Positions 1 to 9,167 of a stretch of 64,000 bases of DNA are shown piece after piece. Numbering within the stretch: the first letter of the stretch is position 1; every line of letters starts with the position of its first letter. The stretch covers positions 1-64,000 of the forward strand of contig NZ_JBAHWA010000003.1 in the NCBI RefSeq assembly GCF_036697405.1. Reading direction: 5' to 3'. A program made the translations under genes and the position numbers. Under the pieces are notes generated by a model. That model was not told the origin of the DNA. It ran no database searches and saw only the letters and a list, made by a program, of their open reading frames with translations. This DNA is from Lysobacter sp036697405 (GTDB lineage Bacteria; Pseudomonadota; Gammaproteobacteria; Xanthomonadales; Xanthomonadaceae).

Positions 1-36
1 AGCCCTTCTCTTTGGTTACTTTCTCTTGGGCTAGCA

Positions 37-455
37 AGAGAAAGTGACCCGCACGCGCAGCGGGCGGAAGCCCTTGATCCAAAGCAAAGTCCGATGCCAG
101 CGGATCCCAACAAAACCCCAGCCAGCGCAGTAGCCGAAGTTCGCGGTCGCGGCTCGCGCCGCTCCTACAGGAGGCTGGGCGAGAGAAAGTGACCCGCCGC
201 AGCGGGCGGAAGCCGTTGATCCAAAGCAAAGTCCGATGCCAGCGGATCCCGACAAAACCCCAGCCAGCGCAGTAGCCGAAGTTCGCGGTCGCGGCTCGCG
301 CCGCTCCTACAGGGGGCTGGGCGAGAGAAAGTGACCTCGCCGCAGCGGGCGGAAGCCGTTGACCCAAAGCAAAATCCGATGCCAGCGGATCCCAACAAAA
401 CCCCAGCCAGCGCAGTAGCCGAAGTTCGCGGTCGCGGCTCGCCGTTGCCCTCGAC
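37..455. repeat. Tandem array, three copies of a ~142-bp unit
   Basis: Three near-identical direct copies are anchored by the same word at 61, 203 and 346, so the periods are 142 and 143 bases. Each unit carries a GC-rich core reading toward GCGGCTCGCGCCGCTCC, which resembles the REP-like arm at 60510-60579. The copies differ by single substitutions and one inserted base, and the third diverges after about 440. The array lies downstream of the minus-strand gene ending at 541 and encodes nothing recognisable. Confidence 0.85.
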
Positions 456-497
456 CGCCGCCCGCGAGAAGAAAATCACGGCCCCGAAACGCAACGA

Positions 498-514
498 GCC
501 CGGCAATGCCGGGC
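498..514 (-). terminator. Hairpin downstream of the DUF4870 gene
   Basis: Two perfect 7-base arms (GCCCGGC and GCCGGGC) around a 3-base loop lie 27 bases beyond the stop of the minus-strand gene. The following minus-strand sequence is only mildly T-rich, so this is a terminator-like hairpin rather than a textbook terminator. Confidence 0.4.
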
Positions 515-540
515 CCGTCGGGCAACCCCTGCGCGATCGG

Positions 541-903
541 TTACTTGATCAGACGAAGCGCGACCGGATAGCGATAACGCTCGCCGTTGTTGGCCTTGAT
601 GCCGGCGATGATGAAGAACACCAGGGACACCGCCCAGACCAGCAGCGACAGCGGGCTGGCGAGCCCCAGCGTCACGATGGTCAGCACGAACAGCACCACG
701 TACACGATCAGCAGCGTGATGTTGAAATTCAGCGCTTCCTTCGACTGGTCGATCAGGAAGGCCTTCTCCGGCTTGTCCTTGTTGATCAGCCAGATGATCA
801 GCGGGACGATGAAGCCCAGCACGATGCCCGACAGATGGGTGATCAGCGCCAGGGTCCGGTCTTCGGAGTTGCCGTCGGCCGATGATTCGTTGATATCGCT
901 CAT
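541..903 (-). CDS. DUF4870 (Tic20-like) membrane protein
   Basis: This 120-residue protein has a polar N-terminus (about residues 1-17) and three hydrophobic stretches (about 20-42, 58-78 and 83-100), with a KDKPEKAF loop between the first two. That layout is typical of the DUF4870 family, whose members are small inner-membrane proteins without an established biochemical function. The ATG at 903 is preceded by an AAGGA sequence. A much longer upstream open frame in the same register overlaps pmbA and has no membrane-protein composition, so it was rejected. Family assignment is firm; the function is unknown. Confidence 0.85.
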   Translation of the reverse strand: MSDINESSADGNSEDRTLALITHLSGIVLGFIVPLIIWLINKDKPEKAFLIDQSKEALNFNITLLIVYVVLFVLTIVTLGLASPLSLLVWAVSLVFFIIAGIKANNGERYRYPVALRLIK

Positions 904-1130
904 TCCTTGTTTCCCCTTTCCAGTTCCTGTTTTGGATGGCATTGGCGGCAGCCGTACGGCCGCCCCAGCCGCCCCACTCTCAGCCGCGTCGCCACCGCTG
1001 TCAAGGACGGTGGCGCACGGTCCGCAGGGCGCGGCCCCCGTAGCAACGCAGGCGACGCCCGGCAACGGCCAGGCGAATGCGGTGGCGCAGCATGACCGGC
1101 CAGGATGACAGGCCGGCGTCGGCGCCGGGC

Positions 1131-2534
1131 TCAGCCTTCGCCGGCGTCGCCGGCCACGGTCATGCGCCCGACCAGGATGGAGCCGGTGTGCAGGTGCGAG
1201 CGCGGGTCGACGTCGCTGCCGACCGCCTCGATGGCCTCGAACATGCGCTTGAGATTGCCGGCGATGGTGATGCCGTCGACCGGATGCTGGATCTGGCCGT
1301 GTTCGACCCAGTAGCCGGCCGCGCCGCGCGAATAATCGCCGGTCACGGTGTTCACGCCCTGCCCCATCAACTCGGTCACCAGCAGGCCGCGCCCCATGCC
1401 GCGCAGCATGGCCTCGAAATCGCCGGCGTTCGCGGCGACCTCGAGGTTGTGCACGCCGCCCGCGTTGGCGGTGGTCTGCAGCCCGAGCTTGCGCGCCGAG
1501 TAGCTGCCCAGCAGGTAGCGCTGCAGCACGCCGTCGCTCACCAGCGCCGATTCGCGCGTGGCCACGCCTTCGGCGTCGAAGGCGCTGGAGCGGAAGCCGC
1601 GCTGCAGGAACGGACGCTCCTGGATCGAGAACCAGTCCGGGAACAGGCGGGTGCCGGCGGCGTCGAGCAGGAAGCTCGCGCGCCGGTACAAGGCGCCGCC
1701 CGAGACCGCGCCCAACAGGTGGCCGATCAGGGAACGCGCCGATTCGGCCGCATACAGCACCGGATATTCGCCGGTCGCGATCTGGCGCGGCGCCAGGCGC
1801 GACACCGCGCGCTGCGCGGCCTGGCGGCCGATCGCGGCGGTGGTTTCCAGGTCGCCCTCGGCCAGGGCGATGCTGTACCAGCCGTCGCGCTGCATGGCTT
1901 CGCCGCGGCCGGCGATCAGGGCGCAGCTCACGCTGTGCTGGGTGCTGCCCTCGCGGCCGATGAAGCCGTGCGAATTGGCGTATACGCCCAGGCTGGCGCC
2001 GGTGCCCAGCGAGGCGCCGTCGGAGTTCTCCACCCGCGCATCGAACTCGCGGCCGGCGCTCTCGCAGGCCAGGGCCAGGTCGACCGCGCGGTCGGCCTCG
2101 ATCATCCAGGGGTGCCAGCTGTCGAATGCGCGCCAGCCGCCCTCGGCCTGGGGCGCGGCCATCAGCCCGGCGTCGGCCAGGCCGGCGGCGGGGTCGTCCT
2201 CGGTGTAGCGCGCGATCGCGCAGGCCTGCTCCACCGTGGCCTCCAGGCTGTCGTCGCGCAGGTCGGCGGTGCTGGCGCTGCCCTTGCGGCGGCCGAAATA
2301 GACCGTGATGGCGATACCGCGGTCGCGGGTGGCCTCGACCGTCTCGACCTCGCCCATGCGCACGTTCACGTTCAGGCCGGTCTCTTCCGAGCACGAGACC
2401 TCGGCCTGACTGGCGCCGCGCGCGCGCGCGGCCGCGAGCAGGCGCTGGGAGAGCTCGGACAGGGCGTCCAGGCGCGCTTCGGGGTCGGCGATGACGTGGG
2501 CCGGGGCGGTCAGGGGGAGGGCGACTGCGTTCAA
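1131..2534 (-). CDS. pmbA: Metalloprotease-family protein PmbA/TldE
   Basis: At 467 residues this is the usual length for PmbA (TldE). In enterobacteria PmbA forms a heterodimeric protease with TldD that processes the microcin B17 leader and degrades the CcdA antitoxin. The N-terminal domain (EVSCSEETGLNV, then the GIAITVYFGRRKGSAST segment) and the C-terminal beta domain ending in GDYSRGAAGYWVEHG and a GNL motif are characteristic. As expected for the non-catalytic partner, no HExxxH motif is present. Its partner TldD lies at 3415-4857. It is divergent from yjgA with a 77-base gap, the same arrangement as in enterobacteria. Confidence 0.95.
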   Translation of the reverse strand: MNAVALPLTAPAHVIADPEARLDALSELSQRLLAAARARGASQAEVSCSEETGLNVNVRMGEVETVEATRDRGIAITVYFGRRKGSASTADLRDDSLEATVEQACAIARYTEDDPAAGLADAGLMAAPQAEGGWRAFDSWHPWMIEADRAVDLALACESAGREFDARVENSDGASLGTGASLGVYANSHGFIGREGSTQHSVSCALIAGRGEAMQRDGWYSIALAEGDLETTAAIGRQAAQRAVSRLAPRQIATGEYPVLYAAESARSLIGHLLGAVSGGALYRRASFLLDAAGTRLFPDWFSIQERPFLQRGFRSSAFDAEGVATRESALVSDGVLQRYLLGSYSARKLGLQTTANAGGVHNLEVAANAGDFEAMLRGMGRGLLVTELMGQGVNTVTGDYSRGAAGYWVEHGQIQHPVDGITIAGNLKRMFEAIEAVGSDVDPRSHLHTGSILVGRMTVAGDAGEG

Positions 2535-2611
2535 TGTCTTATCCTTGGCTGCCGTGACGCCGTGGCGTCGCGGGATTTCGATTCGGTTTGACGGTAGGAG
2601 AGGTGGTAGCG

Positions 2612-3181
2612 ATGCGCGGCAGAGACGAGGAAACCGGCGAATTTTTCAGCCCCAGCCGCAGCCAGAACCGGCGCGAGGCGCTGGAAGTGTTGTCGCTGGG
2701 CGAACAGCTGTCCAAGCTGACCGACGCCCAGCTGGCGCGGCTGCCGATCCCGGAGGACCTGCTGCCGCACATCCGCGAATGCCGGCGCATCACCGCGCAC
2801 ATCGCCCACAAGCGCCAGCTGGCCTACCTGGCCAAGCAGATGCGGCGCGAGGACGACGCCACCCTGGAAGCGATCCGCGACGCGCTCGACGTCAACGGCG
2901 AAGCCGGCCGGCGCGAAGTCGCCGCGATGCACCGGGTCGAATCCTGGCGCGAACGCCTGCTCGAAGGCGGCGACACGGCGCTGGCCGAACTGATCGACGA
3001 ACATCCGCAGGCCGACCGCCAGCGTCTGCGCCAGCTGGTGCGCAACACCCTGGAAGAGCGCAAGCGCAACAAGCCGCCGCACTCGTTCCGCGAGCTCTAC
3101 CGCGAACTGCGCGGCGTGATGCTGGGCGCGAACGAGGCCGGCGACGACGACGACGGGATCGTGTCGGACGACGAGAACTGA
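2612..3181 (+). CDS. yjgA: Ribosome biogenesis factor YjgA/DarP (DUF615)
   Basis: This protein of about 189 residues matches the DUF615/YjgA family, a small basic-acidic helical protein that associates with late 50S subunit precursors. Family hallmarks are the start EETGEFFSPSRSQNRREA, the segment HKRQLAYLAKQMRRED, and the C-terminal stretch with SFRELYRELR followed by an acidic tail. A TTG at 2588 is in frame, but the ATG at 2612 has a GGAGAGG sequence upstream and begins where relatives begin. The partner-like neighbour pmbA is divergent. Confidence 0.92.
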   Translation: MRGRDEETGEFFSPSRSQNRREALEVLSLGEQLSKLTDAQLARLPIPEDLLPHIRECRRITAHIAHKRQLAYLAKQMRREDDATLEAIRDALDVNGEAGRREVAAMHRVESWRERLLEGGDTALAELIDEHPQADRQRLRQLVRNTLEERKRNKPPHSFRELYRELRGVMLGANEAGDDDDGIVSDDEN

Positions 3182-3235
3182 GTTAGGGCTGCTTTGCGCC
3201 TCTCGCGTTTGCGGGGAGAACGCGGCAATACGTAG

Positions 3236-3260
3236 CCCTTCTCCCGCAAGCGGGAGAGGG
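3236..3260. repeat. CCCTTCTCCCGC-type hairpin repeat
   Basis: CTCCCGC and GCGGGAG arms lie around an AA loop, flanked by CCCTT and AGGG. The hairpin sits between the convergent ends of yjgA and tldD, where it may act as a bidirectional terminator. A shorter variant recurs at 5136-5156. Confidence 0.6.
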
Positions 3261-3330
3261 GTTGGGGCGAGGGCCCGGCGCGGGCGCTTGGCGCCCTCCT
3301 CCATCGCAGCCCTCATCCGCCCGGCGGGCA

Positions 3331-3354
3331 CCTTTTCCCGCATGCGGGAAAAGG
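3331..3354. repeat. 24-bp perfect palindrome
   Basis: The half-site CCTTTTCCCGCA is followed immediately by its exact reverse complement, giving a perfect 24-base palindrome. It lies in the yjgA/tldD convergent gap, 71 bases from the neighbouring hairpin repeat and related to it in sequence. Confidence 0.75.
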
Positions 3355-3414
3355 AACGTCGAAAGCCTCTTCTGGTGGGACCTGTCCCTGACGGGAACAG
3401 GAGACCGGCGCAGC

Positions 3415-4857
3415 TCACGACTGCGTGCCACCCACCGTCAGCCCGTCGATCAGCAGCGAGGGCTGGCCCACGCCCACCGGCACGCTCTGCCCGTCCTTGC
3501 CGCATACGCCCACGCCCTCGTCCAGGGCCAGGTCGTGGCCGATCATGCGCACCTTCTGCATGGTCTCCGGGCCGTTGCCGATCAGGGTCGCGCCCTTCAC
3601 CGGCGCGGTGATCCTGCCGTCCTCGATCAGATAGGCCTCGGTGGCCGAGAACACGTACTTGCCGCTGGTGATGTCGACCTGGCCGCCGCCGAAATTGACC
3701 GCGTACAGGCCCTTCTTCACCGAACGGATCATCTCTTCCGGATCGTGCTGGCCGGCCAGCATGTAGGTGTTGGTCATGCGCGGCATCGGCAGGTGGGCGA
3801 AGGATTCGCGGCGGCCGTTGCCGGTCGGCGCCATGTCCATCAGGCGCGCGTTGAGGGTGTCCTGCATGTAGCCGACCAGCACGCCGTCCTCGATCAGGGT
3901 GGTGCAATGGGTCGGCGTGCCTTCGTCGTCGATGTTGAGCGAGCCGCGCCGGCCCGGCAGGGTGCCGTCGTCGACGATGGTGACGCCGGGCGAGGCCACG
4001 CGCTGGCCCATGCGGCCGGCATAGGTCGAGGTGCCCTTGCGGTTGAAGTCGCCTTCCAGGCCGTGGCCGACCGCTTCGTGCAGCAGCACGCCCGGCCAAC
4101 CGCTGCCCAGCACCACCGGCATCACGCCGGCCGGGGCGTCGATCGCCTCCAGGTTCACCAGCGCCTGGCGCAGCGCTTCGCGCGCCAGCGCCTCGGGCTT
4201 GCCGCCGGCGAACAGCTCGGCATAGCCGTAGCGCCCGCCGCCGCCGGCATAGCCGCTTTCGCGGCGGCCGTTGTGCTCGACGAACACCTGCACGTTGATC
4301 CGCACCAGCGGGCGCACGTCGGCGGCGAGCACGCCGTCGCTGCGCGCGACCAGCACGGTGTCGACGCCGCCGGACAGGCTGACGGTGACCTGCTGCACGC
4401 GCGGGTCGGCGGCGCGCACCAGGCGGTCGAGCTTGCGCAGCTGTTCGACCTTGTCTTCGTTGCCGATGCCGTCTATCGGATCCTCGGCCGGGTACAGGGA
4501 GCGCCCGCCGCCGCGCACCAGCGCTCGCGGCGCATGCGCCGAACCCTCGCGTGCGATCGCGCGCGCCGACTTCGAGGCCGCCAGCAGCGCATCGCCGTTG
4601 ATCTCGTCGGAATAGGCGAAGCCGGTCTTCTCGCCGCTGATCGCGCGCACGCCCACGCCCTGTTCGATCGAATGCGAACCGTCCTTGACGATGCCGTCCT
4701 CGACCGTCCAGCTCTCGCGGCGGCCGTGTTGGAAATACAGATCGCCGAAATCCACGCCCGGCCCCAGCAGGGTGCCGAAGGTGCGTTCCAGGCCGCTGGC
4801 GTCCAGGCCGGCGGGCAGCAGCAGGCGGGTTTCGGCGAGTTGCAGGGGCAGCGTCAT
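3415..4857 (-). CDS. tldD: Metalloprotease TldD
   Basis: This 480-residue protein is the catalytic subunit of the TldD/PmbA protease. The zinc-binding HEAVGH motif is at residues 260-265, followed by GLEGD, and the C-terminal part holds the conserved glycine-rich strands (NFGGGQVDITSGKY, GNGPETM, GVGQPS). It ends near the yjgA stop in convergent orientation. Upstream on the same strand are yhdP, rng and maf, the same order as enterobacterial yhdE-rng-yhdP-tldD, so co-transcription is plausible despite a 314-base gap to yhdP. Confidence 0.96.
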   Translation of the reverse strand: MTLPLQLAETRLLLPAGLDASGLERTFGTLLGPGVDFGDLYFQHGRRESWTVEDGIVKDGSHSIEQGVGVRAISGEKTGFAYSDEINGDALLAASKSARAIAREGSAHAPRALVRGGGRSLYPAEDPIDGIGNEDKVEQLRKLDRLVRAADPRVQQVTVSLSGGVDTVLVARSDGVLAADVRPLVRINVQVFVEHNGRRESGYAGGGGRYGYAELFAGGKPEALAREALRQALVNLEAIDAPAGVMPVVLGSGWPGVLLHEAVGHGLEGDFNRKGTSTYAGRMGQRVASPGVTIVDDGTLPGRRGSLNIDDEGTPTHCTTLIEDGVLVGYMQDTLNARLMDMAPTGNGRRESFAHLPMPRMTNTYMLAGQHDPEEMIRSVKKGLYAVNFGGGQVDITSGKYVFSATEAYLIEDGRITAPVKGATLIGNGPETMQKVRMIGHDLALDEGVGVCGKDGQSVPVGVGQPSLLIDGLTVGGTQS

Positions 4858-5171
4858 GGGGAGTCCGGGGGCGGTGAAGGGGACATGCTAACCAACCGGC
4901 GCCGGCGGGGCCTGGGCGGGGACTGGGCAGCGCAGGGTTTGACCAGGAGATGGTGCCTGGGCGGGGCGGGTTCAACCGGGGACGGTGGCCGGGTTCGGCG
5001 TTCATGCGACGGGATCGGGCGCCGGTTTCCCACGAAAGGTGGGCAGCGATGGCGGTTTGGCGCCTGATCGAGGTCCCGGGTCGCGCATATCGCCGACCTC
5101 GCACCGAGAGCAGCCCGCGCCTGCGCCGGATCCTCCCCTTCTCCCCGCAAGAAGGGCTTCAGCCAAGGCGG
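4858..5171. other. Gap between yhdP and tldD
   Basis: This is 314 bases of GC-rich sequence without a supported gene. The only structure I see is a hairpin with CCCTTC and GAAGGG arms at 5136-5156, a shortened relative of the repeat at 3236-3260. Reading frames through the gap have no start with a ribosome-binding site. Confidence 0.5.
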
Positions 5172-8100
5172 CTAGCCGGCCGGCGCCGGCTCGCGGCTGG
5201 CGTTGCGGGTCTGGTCGCGGGTCATGACTTCGACCTTGGGCTCCTTCCAGGGGCCGGTCACGCGGTAGGTCTTGGCGCCGATCTGGCTGAGCGGCTTCTG
5301 CAGCACGGTGCCGGCGGCGGCGCCGATGGCCGCGCCGACCGGGCCGGCCGCGATCGCGCCGACCGCGGTGAGCAGGTTGCCGGTCTTGGGCCGGACCTCG
5401 ATGGTCTGGTCGTAGCTCTGCGCGCGCAGATTGGTCGAGCCGCGGATGTTCACGGTCGCGGCCGGGCCGTCCATGACCAGGTCGTCGCTGCGCGCGCTGC
5501 CGTTGCCGACGGCGATGTGGCCGCCGACGCGGTTGAAGGCGAAACCCTTGGAGAACAGGTCGCGGAAATCCAGGCCCAGGCGGCGCGGCAGTTGGGCGAT
5601 GCTGAGCAGGCCGATCACGCGCCCGGTGCCGGGCTCGACTTCCAGCAGGCGCCCGTCGCGCACGTCCAGGCTCAGGCCGCCGTCCAGCGAACCCAGAGCG
5701 AATGCGGCCGGGCTGCCGGGCCAGCCCGCGTCGAAGCGGATCTTGGCCTTGCCGCCGGCGACCAGGCCGCCGAAGCCGAAACCGGTCAGCAGGGCGCCGG
5801 TGTCGCCGCTGTCGATGTTCATGGTCAGGCGCGTGCGCGCGGCCGCGCCGCGGCCGTTCCAGTCGCCGCTGATGTCGATGGCCTGCTTGTCGGCGCGGGT
5901 CTGGATCTGCTCCAGGCGCATGCCGGCGGCGGTGGGGCGGGTGCGCACGCGCGCGCTGCCCATGCGCGCCTCGCCCAGGCGCAGATCGGCGATGTCGATG
6001 TTCAGCGGCGGCACCTTGGCCGGATCGAAGCCGGCCTCGGCCGCGCTCGCGGCCGGCGCGGCAGTCGCCGGCGCCGGCGCCGGCGCCGGCGGCGCGCCGC
6101 CGTTGCCGGCGGCCGAGGACGCGGGCGCGCGCCAGTACACGCGCTCGAACCTGCCGGCCAGCGGCGCGGCCGGATCGGCCTGCGCCAACACCGCGCCTTG
6201 CAGCGACGGGCCTTCGACGCGCACCGCGGTGGCGCCGCGCGGCGCCGGCGCGACCACCAGGCGGGTGTCGGCGAACACGCCGCCCAGCAGTTGCAGCTTC
6301 TGCGCGGTGACGTCCACGCGCTGCAACGGCAGGCCCTCGCCTTCGCCCTTGCCCTTGCCGCCTTCGGCGAAGGCCATCCATTCGATCGCGTCCAGCGAGC
6401 CGGTGCGGCCGGTGGCGATCAGTCCGTGCGCGGGCGGCGCTTCGTCCACGCGGGTGGCGCCCAGCGCCACGCGCACGCCGGTGCGGCCGTTGACGGTGCG
6501 CGCGCGCAGCGCCATCACGTTGCCGAAGCCCACCCGGATGTCGCCGCTGCCCACCGGCAACGGCGTTTCCACCGTCGTCGCCAGGCTGCCAGCGGCCGGC
6601 TTGCGCAGCGGCGCCGGCAGTTCCAGGGCAGTGCCGACCAGGTTGGAATGCAGTTGCAGCAGGGTCGGCGGCGCGGCGCCGTCCAGCGCCCTCGGAATCG
6701 CGATGCCGATGGTCCAGTTCGAGCGCCCGTCCAGATACGGCTTGAGCCAGCCCAGTTCCGGCGCGCGTTCGATCAGCGACTGCGCGCCGACGCTGGCGTC
6801 GAGCCCGGCTTCGAACACGTTGCCGCGGTCGCGCACGTAATCGCCCGCGCGCAGCGAGAGCCTGCCGGGCTGGCCTTCGTGGCGCACCGCCAGATCGTTG
6901 GCGCCGAAACCGCCGCGCGCGTATTCGGCGCGCCCGCGCACTTCGTCGAAGGCGAGCTTCCAGCGCGCGTCGGCGAGCTTGGCGCCGCCCAGGTCCACCG
7001 AACCCGAGATCGCGGTGACGCTGCCCGGCTTCAGCGGCAGCTTCATGTCGAAGGCGACCTGGGCCGGGCCGCTGGCGCTGAGATTGGCGAAGGTGTCGGC
7101 GTGCTGTTTCTGCAGCGGACTCAGGCGCAGCATGCTCAGCAGCTGCGCGGCGTCGGACTTGGTCTGCGCCTGCACCGTCAGCGCGCCGTCCTTGTAGTGA
7201 TCGATGCCGGCATGGATCTGCTGGATGCCGACGCCGGCGAGCTTGGCGACGCCGTCGACGCTGAAACCGTCGGCGACGAAGGCCACGTCCGCGTCCAGGC
7301 CCTCGGCCGCCGGCCATTCGGGTTGGAACTTGACCACCGCCTGGTGCAGCTTCGCGGTCGCCTCGAAACGGCCGTTGCGGTCGCGGAACGGCCAGTTGTC
7401 GAGATCGCCGGACACGATCGCGTGGCCGTCGCGCACGCTGCCGCCGAGCAGGGCCGAGTCCAGCCATTTCACCAGCGCGGGCGACATGCTGTGACGGATC
7501 CAGAAGCCCTTGGCGACCGGCACCCGCGCCTCGTCCAGGTCGGCGGCGATATCGATCCACGGCCGCGTGCCGTCGCCCTGCCACCACATGCCGCCGCGCG
7601 CACGCGCGCCGAAGCCCTCGCCCTTGATGGTCAGGGCGTGGGTACCGATGCGCCAACCCGCGCCTTCGCGCCAGCCGGCGACGGTGCCGTCGAGGTTCAC
7701 GGTGTGGACCACGCCGAAGCCGCTGGGCCAGTCGAAACGCATCGGCGAAGCCGGATCCAGGCGCAGGCTGAAACCGTCGGCGTCGCCCTCGATATCGCCC
7801 GACAGACCGCTCAGGCCCGGCGCGGTGCCGACCGCGGCGAAACCCAGGCCGTCGAGGCGCGCGCTCGCGTGCAGCGGGCCGTCGCGACGGCCGGCCACCG
7901 AGATGCGCTGCAGCGACACCTGCGGCTTGGTCCGGCTCAACCAGCGCCGCAGGCCCGCGGGCACGCGATCGCTGAGCGCCGCGGCCTGCAGCAGGGGGCC
8001 GGCGTCGATGCGGTCGGCGAGCAAGGCATAGCGCTCGCCGCCGGCGACCGCCAGGCCGTCCAGCACCTGCTGCTTGGCGCCGCCGCCGATGCGCAGGCGC

Positions 8101-9053
8101 GGCGCGTCGAAGCGCCAGCCGCCCTCGGCCAGGCGCCAGCGCGCGCGCGTTTCCACGCTGTCGAAACGGATCCGCGGCACCGCCTCGTCGCCGTCGCCCA
8201 GCGGCGCGCCGCGCAGCGCGACGCGCTCCAGCACGGCATCGACGGTGACCATGGCGACGCGGTGGCCGCGCAGCTCGGCCCAGGCCTCGGCGCGGCCCTG
8301 CCCGCTCTCGGCACCGATGCCGGCGACCTGCAGCAAGGCCGTCCAGGCGCCGAGATCGGCGCGGCGCGCGCCGGCGTAGGCGCGGCCGTCGCCGCGCTTA
8401 CGGTCGAAATCCAGGGCCGCGTCCAAGGGCGACGCGGGTGCGCCGGCGACGCCGACGCTGGGCCAGGCGCGCAAGCCCGCGCGCACGCGATCGCCGTCCA
8501 CGCGCAGGCGCAGGTTGATCTTGGGAATGCGCGCGTCGACGCCGAGCTTGGGCGCGATCACCGCCAGCTTGCCGTCGATCACCTGCAGCTCGCCCAGGCC
8601 TTCCAACGCCGCCAGCGGGTCCTTGCTCGGCTGCTCCTGCCCGGGCAGGCCGCGCACCTTCCAACGGCCGTCGTCGGCGCGCTCCAGGGTCAGGTCCAGG
8701 CCGTGCAGGCGCAGCTCGGAGAAGGAATGGCCGGGCAGCAGGCCGGCGTAGATCGACACCAGCATCTCGGCGTCGCCGACCACGAAGGCCTGCGCGCCTT
8801 CGCCGACCCGCAGGCCGTCCAGGCGCAGCAGCGGACCGCGCCGCGTCCATTGGGTTTCAACGCGATCGAACGCGACCGGCCGCCCGGCGCGCTGGCTCAA
8901 CCACGCCGCGATCCGGTCCGGATTGCGCTCGGCCATCGGCAGGATCTGGCTGGCGATGCCCAGCAGCACCGCCAGCAACACCAACAGCACCGCGCCGGTA
9001 TAGGCCACGCTGCGGCGGGCGAAACGCAGACGGCGGCGCAGCGGGGTCGGCAT
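5172..9053 (-). CDS. yhdP: YhdP family AsmA-like envelope protein
   Basis: This large protein (1293 residues) has one N-terminal membrane anchor (about residues 18-40, SVAYTGAVLLVLLAVLLG) and a long beta-rich periplasmic body. The C-terminal AsmA/DUF3971-type region contains LSLDVRDGRLLEVEPGTGRV and FAFNRVGGHIAVGNG. YhdP belongs to the bridge-like lipid-transfer family (with TamB and YdbH) implicated in carrying phospholipids to the outer membrane. I start at the ATG at 9053. An in-frame ATG at 9125 would only add residues translated from the intergenic inverted repeat at 9076-9165. It lies between rng and tldD as in other gammaproteobacteria. Confidence 0.92.
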   Translation of the reverse strand: MPTPLRRRLRFARRSVAYTGAVLLVLLAVLLGIASQILPMAERNPDRIAAWLSQRAGRPVAFDRVETQWTRRGPLLRLDGLRVGEGAQAFVVGDAEMLVSIYAGLLPGHSFSELRLHGLDLTLERADDGRWKVRGLPGQEQPSKDPLAALEGLGELQVIDGKLAVIAPKLGVDARIPKINLRLRVDGDRVRAGLRAWPSVGVAGAPASPLDAALDFDRKRGDGRAYAGARRADLGAWTALLQVAGIGAESGQGRAEAWAELRGHRVAMVTVDAVLERVALRGAPLGDGDEAVPRIRFDSVETRARWRLAEGGWRFDAPRLRIGGGAKQQVLDGLAVAGGERYALLADRIDAGPLLQAAALSDRVPAGLRRWLSRTKPQVSLQRISVAGRRDGPLHASARLDGLGFAAVGTAPGLSGLSGDIEGDADGFSLRLDPASPMRFDWPSGFGVVHTVNLDGTVAGWREGAGWRIGTHALTIKGEGFGARARGGMWWQGDGTRPWIDIAADLDEARVPVAKGFWIRHSMSPALVKWLDSALLGGSVRDGHAIVSGDLDNWPFRDRNGRFEATAKLHQAVVKFQPEWPAAEGLDADVAFVADGFSVDGVAKLAGVGIQQIHAGIDHYKDGALTVQAQTKSDAAQLLSMLRLSPLQKQHADTFANLSASGPAQVAFDMKLPLKPGSVTAISGSVDLGGAKLADARWKLAFDEVRGRAEYARGGFGANDLAVRHEGQPGRLSLRAGDYVRDRGNVFEAGLDASVGAQSLIERAPELGWLKPYLDGRSNWTIGIAIPRALDGAAPPTLLQLHSNLVGTALELPAPLRKPAAGSLATTVETPLPVGSGDIRVGFGNVMALRARTVNGRTGVRVALGATRVDEAPPAHGLIATGRTGSLDAIEWMAFAEGGKGKGEGEGLPLQRVDVTAQKLQLLGGVFADTRLVVAPAPRGATAVRVEGPSLQGAVLAQADPAAPLAGRFERVYWRAPASSAAGNGGAPPAPAPAPATAAPAASAAEAGFDPAKVPPLNIDIADLRLGEARMGSARVRTRPTAAGMRLEQIQTRADKQAIDISGDWNGRGAAARTRLTMNIDSGDTGALLTGFGFGGLVAGGKAKIRFDAGWPGSPAAFALGSLDGGLSLDVRDGRLLEVEPGTGRVIGLLSIAQLPRRLGLDFRDLFSKGFAFNRVGGHIAVGNGSARSDDLVMDGPAATVNIRGSTNLRAQSYDQTIEVRPKTGNLLTAVGAIAAGPVGAAIGAAAGTVLQKPLSQIGAKTYRVTGPWKEPKVEVMTRDQTRNASREPAPAG

Positions 9054-9075
9054 CAGCGTCGCGCTCCGCGCGCCG

Positions 9076-9165
9076 CCGGGATTCGGCATTCGGGATTCGG
9101 GATTAGGCAAAGCCCGGGCCGGCATTCGCCTTTGCGAATCCCGAATCCCGAATCCCCAATCCCGG
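9076..9165. repeat. Inverted repeat of GGGATTC heptads
   Basis: Two arms of about 36 bases (9076-9112 and 9130-9165) are near-perfect reverse complements, and each is made of repeated GGGATTC/GAATCCC words ending at GCAAAG/CTTTGC. The element fills almost the whole rng-yhdP gap. Transcribed, it would form a long hairpin between the two genes. Confidence 0.75.
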
Positions 9166-9167
9166 CT

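Noticed and set aside
1..455. Tandem repeats considered as a CRISPR array
   Set aside because: Units are about 142 bases of near-identical sequence with no short repeat plus unique spacer structure, and no cas genes are present. The same applies to 30361-30645.
331..885. 184-codon plus-strand frame at the left edge
   Set aside because: It starts in the tandem repeat and runs antisense to the DUF4870 gene, with low-complexity Gln/Arg/Asp content.
904..2394. Long upstream extension of the DUF4870 frame
   Set aside because: It overlaps pmbA in another frame, is Arg-rich shadow sequence, and an internal ATG with ribosome-binding site gives the correct family-size protein.
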